A DNA stretch of 64,000 nucleotides from NCBI RefSeq assembly GCF_032854445.1, contig NC_088301.1, positions 11,342,281-11,406,280 of the forward strand, written 5' to 3'. The position numbers and the translations under genes are program-made. The stretch is from Liolophura sinensis. Its lineage: Eukaryota > Mollusca > Polyplacophora > Chitonida > Chitonidae. A model generated the notes under the pieces. It saw only the letters and a program-made list of their open reading frames with translations, searched no databases and was not told the origin of the DNA. Below, piece after piece: positions 1-12,600 of the stretch; within the stretch, counting starts at the first letter, position 1; each line of letters starts with the position of its first letter.

Positions 1-527
1 CCAGCATCGATACTGGATGATACAGGTGTGATTCAGCACTAGTACAGGAATATACAGATGTGATCCAGCATCGATACAGGATGATACAGATGTGATCCAG
101 CATCGATACAGGATGATACAGATGTGATCCAGCATCGATACAGGATGATACAGATGTGATCTAGCACTAGTACAGGAATATACAGATGTGATTCAGCACT
201 AGTACAGGAATATACAGATGTGATCCAGCATCGATACAGGAATATACAGATGTGATCCAGCATTGATACTGGATGATACAGGTGTGATTCAGCATCGATA
301 CATGATGATACAGATGTGATCCAGCATCGATACAGGATGATACAGATGTGATCCAGCATCGATACATGATGATACAGATGTGATCCAGCATCGATACAGG
401 ATGATACAGATGTGATCCAGCATCGATACAGGATGATACAGATGTGATCCAGCACTAGTACAGGAATATACAGATGTGATTCAGCACTAGTACAGGAATA
501 TACAGATGTGATCCAGCACTAGTACGG
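1..527. repeat. 32-bp tandem satellite, about 16 copies, continuing off the left edge
   Basis: Tandem units of 32 bp end in GATGTGATCCAG or GATGTGATTCAG. Two unit types alternate: one starts CATCGATACAGGATGATACA, the other CACTAGTACAGGAATATACA. Because 32 is not a multiple of 3, any open frame through it repeats every three units. The long minus-strand open frames here are therefore repeat artefacts and not a gene. The array is open at base 1, so its true length is unknown. Confidence 0.95.
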
Positions 528-613
528 GGGTGATGCCCTATTCTGACATGAATTAATGGGACAAATAGGGAAAAATAGGAAAAAATTGAAAATAAGATGG
601 CCTGAAATTCAAG

Positions 614-870
614 TTCATCACTGATGTGATTCAGGGCTGGTAAAGGATGATAGTTCTGTGATTCGGGACTGCTACATGATGCTTCTGGCTTGATCCAGGA
701 CTGGTGTTGGGTGAAGCTCTTGTCACATGGCACTTGTGTACAATGCTGCAGAGAACCCAACAACAGCTTTTTGATACTGCTGATACAATTTAACACTTGT
801 GTTGGTGGTGTGGATGAAGTCCAACACTGGTATAGGATGGTGCTAGTGGGGTGAATGAACACTTCCACAC
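614..870. repeat. Diverged remnants of the 32-bp satellite
   Basis: Segments 635-666 and 667-698 are each exactly 32 bp and keep the unit architecture (a CTGG/CTGC start, GGATGAT or CATGAT in the middle, and a TGATTCGG or TGATCCAG end), but they differ from the array consensus at many positions. Weaker similarity is seen at 699-730 and around 812-845. This looks like an old, no longer homogenised edge of the array. Confidence 0.65.
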
Positions 871-3621
871 ATCAGACACCAGTGTCAGAAATGGTCACTA
901 TTGTCTTGTGTATAATGGCGCCACTCTACAAAAGCTCCACACATACACTGCAAACGGGTAAAGTATTCTGAGTGAGCCATTCAATAGATGTGAAATGTTC
1001 CAAGAGCATGTCTCCATTTGAACGTACGCTTCATGTACCTGTGTGTTACTCCTTACTAATTCTTGGTGGTTGCAAGGCCTGCCCTCTGTCACACTGGCAT
1101 ACCATTGGTGCAAGATTTCCATAGTCCTTGTCACCAGTGATACACCAGGCCCAGAGATCAAGGGTCAGTTGTCCCGCCTGTCACTGAGGCAGAGTTCCTG
1201 TGGCTGCTCATGGGTGGTAGGATATCGTCTTGTTGCTCTTGAGTCCTTGTAAGTGTCTCTCGCCGGCATCTAGTCAGGCAGGTTTGCTGGCTCTGGATGG
1301 ACTGTGCTAGTTGACTGCTGTAGGAGTTGTGTTGTGAGGTGCAGAGAGTGAGACTTTATACCTGTGCTGGCCAGGCAGGCTGCAGCTTGCTGACCAGTGT
1401 TACAAACAGCCTTGTCTAGCTCATAGGTGGAAACAATAAGGTAATCAGGTAACCAGGGGCTGTGACCCAGGTGAGAGAGGATTAAGGTAATTGTCAGGTA
1501 ACCCAGCCAGGTCAGATTAGAGGGCTTAAGGAAATCTCTTACCTGGGCAGGTTTGGACCCCTGTCAGAAACTACCTAGGCAGCATTTGGTTGGTTGTAGC
1601 AACATTGCTATGAAATTTGGTGGAAAATAATTTTACTGATGCCTAATTTTGTCTCCACATTGAGAGTTGGTTATGCTTCCTTTGATTGAACACACAATTT
1701 GTACTCAAACAGGTACATTCAGTGTAAAATACATCTGTTTTCAGAAAATGCACTAGCAGATGGGCAATGTGTTTAGGTGTGGAAGAATAAGCCCCAGTTG
1801 ATCTTCTGTATGTACATGCAGTTATGTTACCCAAGAGAAAATCTATCACACCATATTCTCTTTATTTATTTACCACATGGTCATGTAGCATTTCCTACTC
1901 CAGGCATTTCCTCCACGCATAACCCTGACTTATGTGGTATAACTGAAAAATGGTATGACTTTAAACAGCAGTCAAATAAGTGAATAAATAAATACCTGTA
2001 GCATTTCCTACCAGTTATTATGACTAGGCATTTTTTTTCATTGGGGCAACATTTGCTATTGGATAAATATGAAAACAAATATTAAATATTATAATCCACA
2101 GTATTCAAGATACATGTTGTATTGATGGGAGCATTAAGTGCAGCTCTTTCCGCAGTTTGTAGACTGTATGTCTATGTACATGTCAAGGTCAGGTGACATT
2201 TCCCCCCAGTTATTACAATATGCAAGTTGTGTTTTTATCCAAGTTCTTCAAGCTTTTCAACAGCCTCTTCAACCAACATTTTGAAATATTCTGAGAAAAC
2301 TGTGGCGTGTAGAGAAACAGTTTTACAAAGCTTGCATCTTTAATGTCATAAACAGATAATTTGTGGCATCATTTTTGTAAAAATGATTACAAAATTCCAC
2401 TGAAAAAAGGGCTTGAATGATTGAAAAGCTTGGAGATTTACCAGATAGGTTGTATCTTGATGACATTTGTTGGTAAGCACGCTATCAAAATCCATGGTGG
2501 GAAATGTGATGTTATTAGCTTTTCTTTCTTGATTGTTGTTTAATGCCATACTCAAAAATGTTAGTATTATTTGAAGAATTTAGGATCATTATTTTGTAAT
2601 TTATAGACTATATATATGTGTGTATGTGTGTCATAATTAATATAAGAATGCCAAGCACACTTTAAGATGAATTTGTGATCATTTTCTCATAACTTAGAAA
2701 AGGCAACCTAGGTATCTTCAGAAAAGCATGGTATGAAAAGTTTTGTGAAAGTGGCCCATGTTCTGATCTTCTTCCCTTGGCCTGTCTGCAGGTTACTAGT
2801 ATATGGTAATGTTCACTCAACATAATACGAATAATCCACTTCAAGATTTTATAACCTAAATCAGTTACGCCATTTTTGAAGCTGGTACTAAATGTGTACA
2901 CTTGGCAATGACTTGTATGTAAATGTTGGCCACGAACACTGAAGTGATCTCCTTTCGCACCACCCTATATGCTGTGTTAAATCAGCGCTACAGATATTAG
3001 CGGTATATTTATAAGGGTTTATCTTTGTTAGGTGTATTGCTGGGGACGCACAAAAGTGCGGTGTTGAGTATTTGAAAAAATGTGTATCATGGTGGCCTGT
3101 ACTCTCTCTCGTGAAAAGCATGGAGTACCGTACACCTGTGAAAAAAATTATCTATAGTGCTAGTTAAGGCTTTGGTAGTGGACTTGGAATATTTAATTGC
3201 GTGATGACTGTGTCTTCTCCCGAAAGGTAAATAGAGCATGTTTATGATTAGCTCAATACCGCTTCAGCTGCAGTATAAAACATATCCGGGATAAATGTAC
3301 ATGTATTGCTATCTATCAAGAAGTCTCATTTACCTCATGGATCAAACTCCTATCCCGTTATAGACAACTATATAACAAAACTTTCCAGTGTAATTTTGAA
3401 ATGATCTACATGAAAACAGCCATGGAACAGTCATGGCTTCCCTTTGATGTTGAGTAAAGCTGAGTAAAAGTAGCATCAGACATGGTTACCCTGCTCTGTC
3501 AGACTGGTAAGCTTATTCAAAATTACACTCATATCACGCTGCTAGTGTTTGTATTGATTTATTTCACAAGCTTCTACGGCCAGTATATTTAACTATGGAC
3601 TGACTCTGGATGTGTTTTCAG
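871..3621. other. No recognisable exon; intergenic DNA or a 5' intron of the alpha-2/delta gene
   Basis: Only short open frames are seen, none with splice signals plus a recognisable domain. It contains one MITE-like copy (2238-2446, listed separately). The N-terminal part of the alpha-2/delta protein (signal peptide, VWA_N region, start of the VWA fold with the aspartate of the MIDAS motif) was looked for here and not found. It is probably upstream of the window. Confidence 0.6.
2238..2446 (+). mobile_element. MITE-like repeat family B, copy 1
   Basis: Shares the stretch TTTTGAAATATTCTGAGA, then a TGTAGAGAAA block, AAATTCCACTGAAAAAA and a GTTGAAAAG..GGAGATTTA end with copies at 6155-6367 and 33329-33505, and inverted at 40058-40272. 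The ends are imperfect inverted repeats built around TTTTCAAC / GTTGAAAA. No coding capacity. Confidence 0.6.
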
Positions 3622-6600
3622 CCGATCAATGAAAGGAGAGAAGTTCTCTATAGCAAAGGCTGTGGCCAAGGCAGTGATCAGCACACTAACGAAACAAGAC
3701 TATCTCAATGTGATCTGTGCCCGTGCCAGTCACTGGGACGAAGTTGGAAAGTAAGGGGTGGACAAAGTGAACCTATTCTGCATGTGTCTACCAAAACTAT
3801 GCCATTGTGTATTGTTCTTTTTTTCACGTTTCACTGCAAATGCTTTAATATTGGGCTTTAGTAGTGAGAGGAAATTCGGCCTTTGACCAATAATTAGACT
3901 ACGACACATGATCTTAAAATTCTGCCTGAAAAAGTGTAGTTTTAGATGCAAATAAATGTCATGGAATATTAATTTTGGTTAATTGCTGACACTTGCATGT
4001 TTATGGTAGTTTGTCATTCTACCTTCCAAGTAAACTTCAAAACAATCTCTTTGAGGTGAAGATAATGCTCAGGATCCTACAAAATGTGCAACTTAGTCAT
4101 GAGTGAAATTTTAGGTCATTTATCGTAACCTGATCTGTGAAAAAATATTAGTAGTTTTGAAGTGTATTTTGGCTGAGGTATACAATAAGTGGTTGAGTAT
4201 TCCTGACTTAATCATACAAGCTGAACATGAAATTACAGAACATGTGGCAGGCTGGTAAAATGAATGGTGTTGTGTTGCCTACTCTGACGAATCAGAATTC
4301 AGTGATCAATAAACTAAGTCTCATATAATACACCCAAGACAAGTGATAATAAATCTAATTCTCCGCATAATTTCTTTTAGAAAGTGTTATAGCTTCTCAC
4401 CCACTCCCCTTGAAGTCACGTGTAACTGCTTATGTATGAGTAATGCCAATCCCTTTCTCTTTATACTTCTGTGTTCTATATCTGTTTTGTTATCCATAAC
4501 CTTTATGTCTTCAGTGGTGTATTCATATTATTTTAATTTAAGTCAAACTTACTGTTGTGATCTTTAGTTCAGCTTCACAAGCACTTGTAAATGAGTGTAT
4601 ATTTTCAGTGGTTTAATGTTTTTCAAAGTGTTTCAACTCATTAGCTTTAGTTATTTACGTCTGGATAGATAGATTTTTCTTATACTGTCAATCAAATTTG
4701 ATCCTAAGATTTTGGCATGTTGTTTAAGTTGTTATCAGTGTATTGATTTATTTCTTTTTTAGTGACTAAAATTATTTGTAATACTTGTTTTTTTCTGTGA
4801 TATTTAGTTTTGCTATTGTGTTGTACAGTGTGTTAGATGTCCAGGTGATATCCGAGCCAGACACAGATCGTCCTCCAAAATGGCTGAAGAGCTAAAATGT
4901 AGGTCAGTTTGTAAAAAGTTTTAAGTATTTGTGTTCAGTCTAGGACTTATGTAAGTAGTGCATTTTGAATGTCTGAAATTTAGAGCTTAAGCTCAGCTCA
5001 TAACCAATGTGGATTTGGTTTGTACACTGATGAAAATCGAAAGAACTCCATGCAGTAAATGTCTTATAAATACACTGATTCTCTAAGCAAAATTTCCATG
5101 GAAAGGGACACCTTAAAGTTTCAAATTATAAAATGGGTTTACAGTAGTATGGTATAATACACCTATGACAATGCGACCTAAAAGAAAAATATGATATATT
5201 TCACCCTCTTAATGACTCAGGAGTCTCACCAATTTGGTTGCTGTGAGTTTAGGTTCAGCTCATGCTGTTGGTTTTGGTTTTTCTCATGCCCTGCCCGCGG
5301 GTTCCTTCCAACATAATGCTGGCAGCCATCTTATATGTGAAATATTCCTTTTTTGTGTGGTGTAAACACCAATCAAATAAATGAATGTATTACGTCTAAA
5401 CTTCATATTTCGGAAGAGCTTTAAGGCCTTATATGCTATTTTTGAGGCCACCCCTTAGGTGTTTTGGATAGAAATTACACTACATAAAACTCTTAAGTGG
5501 ATGAATCAGTGAGAATCAAGCAAAAATGCGTTGCTTGAAAAATGCTTTAACTTCAGTTGAAATACTGCAGTACAATAATCAGAGATCTGGAACTTTACCA
5601 GGGACACATATGTCACCAGTCCACAGACAACATTTTGTATGTGTGTGTTTTTGTTGTTGCAGATGGCATTATTTTGCCACTGAAGTTTTGAGTTGTCAGA
5701 GAAGAGGAGGGTCCCAGCCACCATAGCTCACAGGAAGGACCTCATAGAGCAAATCTCCAAACTGACGCCAGGAGGCACAAGTGAACTACAGTAAGTCAGT
5801 GTAGTGGTCTTTATAAATCTGAGCAATAGGTCAAGTACTGGTTGGCCTGTATAATGTGACTGGGTAGGGTGTGTCGTGTCTAGTATCTTCAGCAAGACAT
5901 TTCAGTGAGGCAGCAATATAGATATGTTTGTTTTGGGTCTTGTGCAAAATGTCTCTTGATATTTGAAATAGAGGTTGTTTGGGATTTTTTTTCAGAGAGG
6001 GCTTTGAGAGAGCATTTAACCTCCTGAAAAGTAGTCCCCGCACAGGATGTCAATCTCTGATCGTGTTTGCTACTGACGGTAAAGATACTGATGGGGAAGA
6101 AGTCAGGTGTGGCCCAGGTATGTACTGAACCTTTGTCTGGCAACTGGTCATCCTCAACTACCCTAAGTCTTTGACCTTTTCAACCACTGTTGCAACCATT
6201 ACTCTGAGATATTCTGAGAGAACTATGAGGTGTAGAGAAATTATTTGCACAGGTTTATGAAGTTTGACACAAACAAATCATTTTTGGTGTCATTGTTGTA
6301 ATGATTGTATGCATAAATTCCACTGAAAAAAATGCTTAAAATGTTGAAAAGGCTGGAGATTTAAAGTAGCTAGTCTTATCAAAGTATACTTGTAATAACA
6401 GTTATTAAAATATGTCAAGAAGTAGTCTTACTCTTCAGTAGTGACAGAAAATCTGACACCACTGAGGTTTGACTGCATTTTTTGTGACAAAATTTTAGTT
6501 CATTTAAAATACTTAGTCTATACTTTTTTGTATATATAGTTCTAAAGTGTCAACATTGTGAGTCATAAGGTGCTCATAAGCAAACCCGGGATTACACTCT

Positions 6601-9600
6601 CAAAAGCTTCACAGAACAAATTGTAGCCAGCCATTAAAGTGCATTGATCTGTAATATTTTTAGTCTGCAGTATATGACCTAAAATGTCACCCATAAGAGT
6701 ACATTTTTAGAGCCAAATAATTATCAGAAAAATAATACTTTTGATGATGAAATATGTTTTTGCAGTACAATATTTTCTGACCTTCAAACGAAACAAGGAT
6801 GTAAGGAAGTAGAATGAAACAAAATGAACAACTTAGTTATAGGTGATTTGGGGTGTAAAGGTGAAGGTGTCTTAAGACTGATGTCATTTTACATTGGAGG
6901 CAGTTATTTAACTGTATTCAACGCAATGCACTGGTTTCCCCCAGTCCACTGTTGTAAAAGAGGAGGAAACATTACCAGAATAAGGTTTGTTAGTGTGTAA
7001 GCAAATAAATAGATAAGTTTGAATTTTCGCAGTTGTGGGACAAATGCCCTGGTTGTTGTTCAGGTTACTACACTCGCAGCGGGTATGTGCCAGGACCAAT
7101 CTGTAAGTACAACTGGACGCGGGTATGGGATGTAGCCAAGGAGAAGAATGCACAGCTCAGCCCTGCCGTGAGTCAACTTCATTCCGTCAATCAGTGCAAT
7201 ATGGCATTATCTCTCATCTTTGTCTTTTATTATAGCCTCAAATAACAGTCTTTGCCCAGGGACAAGAAACACCCCCCCCCCCCCACCCTCGAAAACATGA
7301 TATGTTCGGAAAAAAAAAAGTAAAACAATATACCGATAAAACATAAATAATAAAGAATGAAATGACTGAATAAATTTTGAGAGTATTTGAGAGTGGTAAA
7401 TTACAGCAAGGTGTAGTATTTATTTCTTTTAATAATTGATTGGTGGTTAATGTCGTACTCAAGCATTTGTCATTTATATGACAACGGTCAGATTTATAAT
7501 AGATGGAGAAAATGGCTTTACATTGTACTCAAGTCAGGTGAATGGGTGGAAAAAATTACTTTACATTGTACTCAAGTCAGGTGAATGGGTGGAGAAAATG
7601 GCTTTACATTGTACTCAAGTCAGGTAAATGAGTGGAGAAAATGGCTTTACATTGTACTCAAGTCAGGTGAATGGGTGGAGAAAATGGCTTTACATTTGTA
7701 CTCAAGTCAGGTGAATGGGTGGAGAAAATGGCTTTACATTGTACTCAAGTCAGGTGAATGGGTGGAGAAAATGGCTATACATTGTACTCAAGTCAGATGA
7801 ATGGGTGGAGAAAATGGCTTTACATTGTACTCAAGTCAGGTGAATGGGTGGAGGAAATGGCTTTACATTGTACTCAAGTCAGGTGAATGGGTGGAGGAAA
7901 TGGCTTTACATTGTACTCAAGTCAGGTGAATGGGTGGAGAAAATGGCTTTACATTGTACTCAAGTCAGGTGAATGGGTGGAGGAAATGGCTTTACATTGT
8001 ACTCAAGTCAGGTGAATGGGTGGAGAAAATGGCTTTACATTGTACTCAAGTCAGAAGAGTGGGTGGAGAAAATGGCTTTACATTGTACTCAAGTCAGATG
8101 GATGGGTGGAGAAAATGGCTTTACATTGTACTCAAGTCAGGTGAATGGGTGGAGAAAATGGCTTTACATTGTACTCAAGTCAGGTGAATGGGTGGAGAAA
8201 ATGCTTTACATTGTACTCAAGTCAGGTGAATGGGTGGAGAAATGGCTTTACATTGTACTCAGGTCAGGTGAATGGGTGGAGAAATGGCTTTACATTGTAC
8301 TCAAGTCAGATGAATGGGTGGAGAAAATGGCTTTACATTGTACTCAAGTCAGATGAATGGGTGGAGAAAATGGCTTTACATTGTACTCAAGTCAGATGGA
8401 TGGGTGGAGAAAATGGCTTTACATTGTACTCAAGTCAGAGAGTGGGTGGAAAAATGGCTTTACATTGTACTCAAGTCAGATAAATGGGTGAAAAAAATGG
8501 CTTTACATTGTACTCCAGATTTTTGTATTTACATGTATGTAGTAGAGGTCAGGTTTAATAAGGGATAATGTAAACCAAAGCCGTTTACCATGTGCATGGC
8601 AAACTCAAAGTTAGCAAGAATTGGATTTGAACTCACAGCAACATGGAAATAAAGCACTTGAAAAAGTGACTTTTACAATAACACACACACCCACCCCTAT
8701 CTCTGTTGACAGGCAAGAATCTTCAGCTACCTCACCAAGGAGGATGCAGAGGAATTCCCCGGCAGACTGGCATGTAGGAACAATGGCAGCTTACAGAGAT
8801 TGGACACAGGAGAAAAACCTTATCTCACAGATGAGCAACTATTTTGACTTCCTAGCATCCAACGCCCGTAGTCAACGTGGCCTGTGGACGTCACCGTACC
8901 TGGATTCATTCTCCTTAGGGCTGATGGTCACTCAAGCCATACCGGTCATCAGTAGAATGACAGGAAAGTGAGTATTGAGCGTTGAATGTCCAAGAACATG
9001 AATTGTTGACATACCCTTTCCAGTTTGCTTCAAACAGAATTAGAACATGTATTTGGTTTTTAACTCAAGTGAGCCCAAAAATGAACTATTGACTTGCATT
9101 ATTCTACAGAAAAAATTACAGGCTGGGAAAAATGCAATAGTTCTCCCTGACTATGGATGTTGGCCATACTGTATGTAAGATTGACTCTTATTGTACACTC
9201 TTGTTAATGTATCCCAGATTCTTATGTCTTAAACCATATCATATGAAATTGATTCTTATTGTGCAGTAATGATGTATCCATGGTTTTTCCCTGAGAGAGG
9301 ACATTAGCCCCTGGCGGCTACTGATGCCATTGATGCCATACTGAATGTGACTGACAGTTAATACACACTGATATATCCCTGTTTTTTCTGAAACAGGACC
9401 ATAGGTGTGGTGGGTATTGATGCGACCCTGGATGAGATCGGCAATGTCCTTACCAGTCACATGAGGGGCACAGTCTATTCTTTCCTCATTAATGAACCAA
9501 GGAGAGGCAATTTTCCATCCACGACTCAAACCCAGCACAAATGTAAGCTCGTTGGAATTGTCTAATTCTTTGAACTAAAACATGAATTCAATTTGTCACT

Positions 9601-12600
9601 TTATCAACATTTTAGAAACATTTGCTACCACAACATCATACAGCCCTCACTACCGCAACCCTGTTCACCACGTGGTCCCCAGCAGGCCACAGGGGAAAAT
9701 ACAGTTTTGCACTAAAAAATTCAAACTTTTTGTTTTAATGATTTCTGGATAATTCAACCATCAGATTTTTGGTGGCAGTTGGTAATTTTGCTCTGAAGCC
9801 TGTAAACAGAGAATTACTTTATTAAAACTGTGTATCTCTCGATTTGAGTAAAATTTTGATAAAAAAAGGTGGAGAGCTTAAATTGGTTGTTTCCAATAGT
9901 TCATGTTATTGTTGCTTCTGATTGTTCAGGTTTGCGTCTCTCGTTTATTCTGGAGCGTAGTTAACCTAAAGTTAATTCCTCTTCCACGGAAGACTCTTCC
10001 ATGTCGCTGCTAACATCTGAAAACCGAAATATCCCAATCGAACTCCTCCCAAATGTCTTCATTCGTAAAGCCCTCGAAATCGATGTCCTGTACTTGAGTT
10101 CGCCATTTTGTCCAAAAACTCATACAAAGTCGAATCTTCTCCACATTATTTCTCGACTTTTTATTGCTTGCAGCCAGTGAAAATCTATGAACACAGTTTG
10201 TGTGGCTTCTATAGGATCTCATAAGGCAGTATTTGATTGGTTTAGCTCACAAAAAAATCTGAATTTCCATGCAAAATTAGACCAATCAGAGGTAATGTGT
10301 TATGCGGCTTGTAGCTGCTCGTGAGGATCGAGGGGTATGGCTAGCCGCTTGTGGTAGCGAAATAGTTAACCATGATAATATTCTACAATAATTGTGATAA
10401 ATGTATTACATATTACAACATGAAACACATTATATTATCTGTGAATAAATCATACATGCTTGACATAAGACTTTTTCACTTTTTTCTGTTAATTGCACAT
10501 CAGTATATAAATGTTATATGTATCGGTATTGTGATATCCTGGTTTAAGCCTGTACTGCTGATAATGACATCTTACATACATAACACTTGCTGTGTTAAAT
10601 GTGAACTGCAGTGCTTTTAATTTTTGCAAACATTTTAATCAGCAGACTTCTCCTGGATAAGATCGTGGGCATTTTCATTGTGAAAATAATTCATTAATAT
10701 TTTTAATGTAAATATTAAAATTATTGATTATAACATATGGAAAATGTCCATGTCTTATCTTGTTTGACCTTAAAAAGTTGACTCATGATTAGGGTGCTTA
10801 TCATTTATGGTTATTATTAAAAAAATGTAACAGTTTTTATGACTTTGGTGACTGACAGATGAATGATGTTACAACGCTCCAAAATGTATTAAAGGAATAA
10901 GCCATGGCATTTTGAGCAATTATGCAAAAAAATAATTAAAATTTAAACAAAATATGTTAGACTAAATGTCACAGACGTATGAAAGCATAATTGTGAAGTT
11001 AGTAAGGGAATAACTTAAGCACGGAAAAGTACACCATAGTAACCTGAAAATCTTTTCTTGAAGCTGGTTGATGACCCTATGTTTGTGCCAATTTCGGAGT
11101 TGGAGCGGGACAAGGATGGAAACCCAAAGGAGTTCTCAATGATAGAAGAAGAGATGAGAGCAGGCAAGTCAGGAATAATACGGGTGGAGAAGTCACGCCT
11201 CAACGGTATGCCACGGGTAAGTGGGCACACTCTCTGGTAACAAGGATAATGACAGATGTAAAGCGTGAATGATCTACTCTCTGGATTTGAACTCGGATAT
11301 GCACATCCGAAATACCAACTTAACCAGTTGTTTAGACACAGGAAAGATGCTCCCTTTACACAGCTACAGGTTGTAACTCTCTGGGAACTCCTGTAAAGCT
11401 AGATTAGAGCATTCGAAGTTGGGGTAGTGGAGCAAACTCAGATTACCTAGGGTAGTATGCATGGAGAAACCTGAACTCCATGGGTTTCTTTGGGGTTCTT
11501 ACTGTCCTGACTGGGAATATTAGGAAATTATGTTTTTTCTGTGAATAGAAATTTTGAGATTAAAGAAGTGTGAAAATTTTGTCCAATGTGGTTCCTTTTT
11601 CTAGCAATGATAATATCAGGGTTATATCTGTGGCATGAATATTCTTATCTGGAAGTGGGAATTTGTCATTGACTAGAGAAGGCTTACATGTTTTTGAGTG
11701 CTGTGTTTGTTACCTCTGCTATGGCTGATATAATGTACATCTCTTGGCAGACGTATTACTACGCTGGTCTGGAGGGATCAAGATTCTCCTTTGCCTACAG
11801 TATGGCTGACACAGACAAGGTAAGATGTCAAATGTAGATAGTTCTGAACAAACCCAGTTTTGATTGAAGTCAAGCTCCGAAATCTAGTTTTAAACTTATT
11901 TTTGGACCATGCTCAGTTAAATCAAGATCACTAAACAAGTGTTTAATTAAGAAAAACATGTATAAAAATGATAACTTCTTATGATAATAATTCCACTACA
12001 AAATATGCTGTAGACATTGAAGGCTGAAGATTTATAGTAATTTAATCCAATGAGAAAGTGGGGCCTCCGTGGCTCAGTCGGTTAGCGCCCTAGCGCAGCG
12101 TAATGACCCAGGAGCCTCTCACCAATGCGGTCGCTGTGAGTTCAAGTCCAGCTCATGCTGGCTTCCTCTCCGGCCGTAAGTGGGAAGGTCTGCCAGCAAC
12201 CTGTGGATGGTCGTGGTTTCCCCCGGGCTCTGCCCGGTTTCCACCCACCATAATGCTGGCCGCTGTCATATAAGTGAAATATCTTGAGTACGGTGTAAAA
12301 CACCAATCAAGTAAATAAATAAATAAATCAATGAGAAAGTGAAAATGTCAGCAGTAAGCTGTGATTAGTCTTATGCAACATTACCAAGACACTCACGAAC
12401 CTTCTGGTTTCCCTTATCGTTATCTAATTGTCAACTGATATAACGAAATAATCCATTATTGAAAACAAAAAATAAGTGTTATTGAAAATTTATAAAGCCA
12501 TCGTGTTTGTCTCTTCACATGTTATAAACACCAATCACAAGATATGTGACAGGAGTATGCCTGTGGTTCCCATGTTGATTATATCTGTAGCATAACTCAA

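Noticed and set aside
39-868. Long minus-strand open frames with a repeating DHICI/LYRCW pattern
   Set aside because: They are readings of the 32-bp satellite in three rotating frames; no start, splice or domain evidence.
898-1161. Minus-strand 87-residue open frame
   Set aside because: Some plausible composition, but no domain, no splice context and no neighbour to support it.
7033-7063. An upstream acceptor that would extend the alpha-2/delta exon at 7064
   Set aside because: Starting at 7033 breaks the phase left by exon 5996-6117; the acceptor at 7061-7063 restores CGPGYYTRSGYV in frame.
7585-8568. Overlapping plus-strand open frames of up to 127 residues
   Set aside because: Translations of the 43-bp minisatellite; the same peptide appears in shifted frames.
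12061-12160. A tRNA gene on the basis of A and B boxes
   Set aside because: No cloverleaf or acceptor-stem pairing; the head belongs to a SINE with a target-site duplication.
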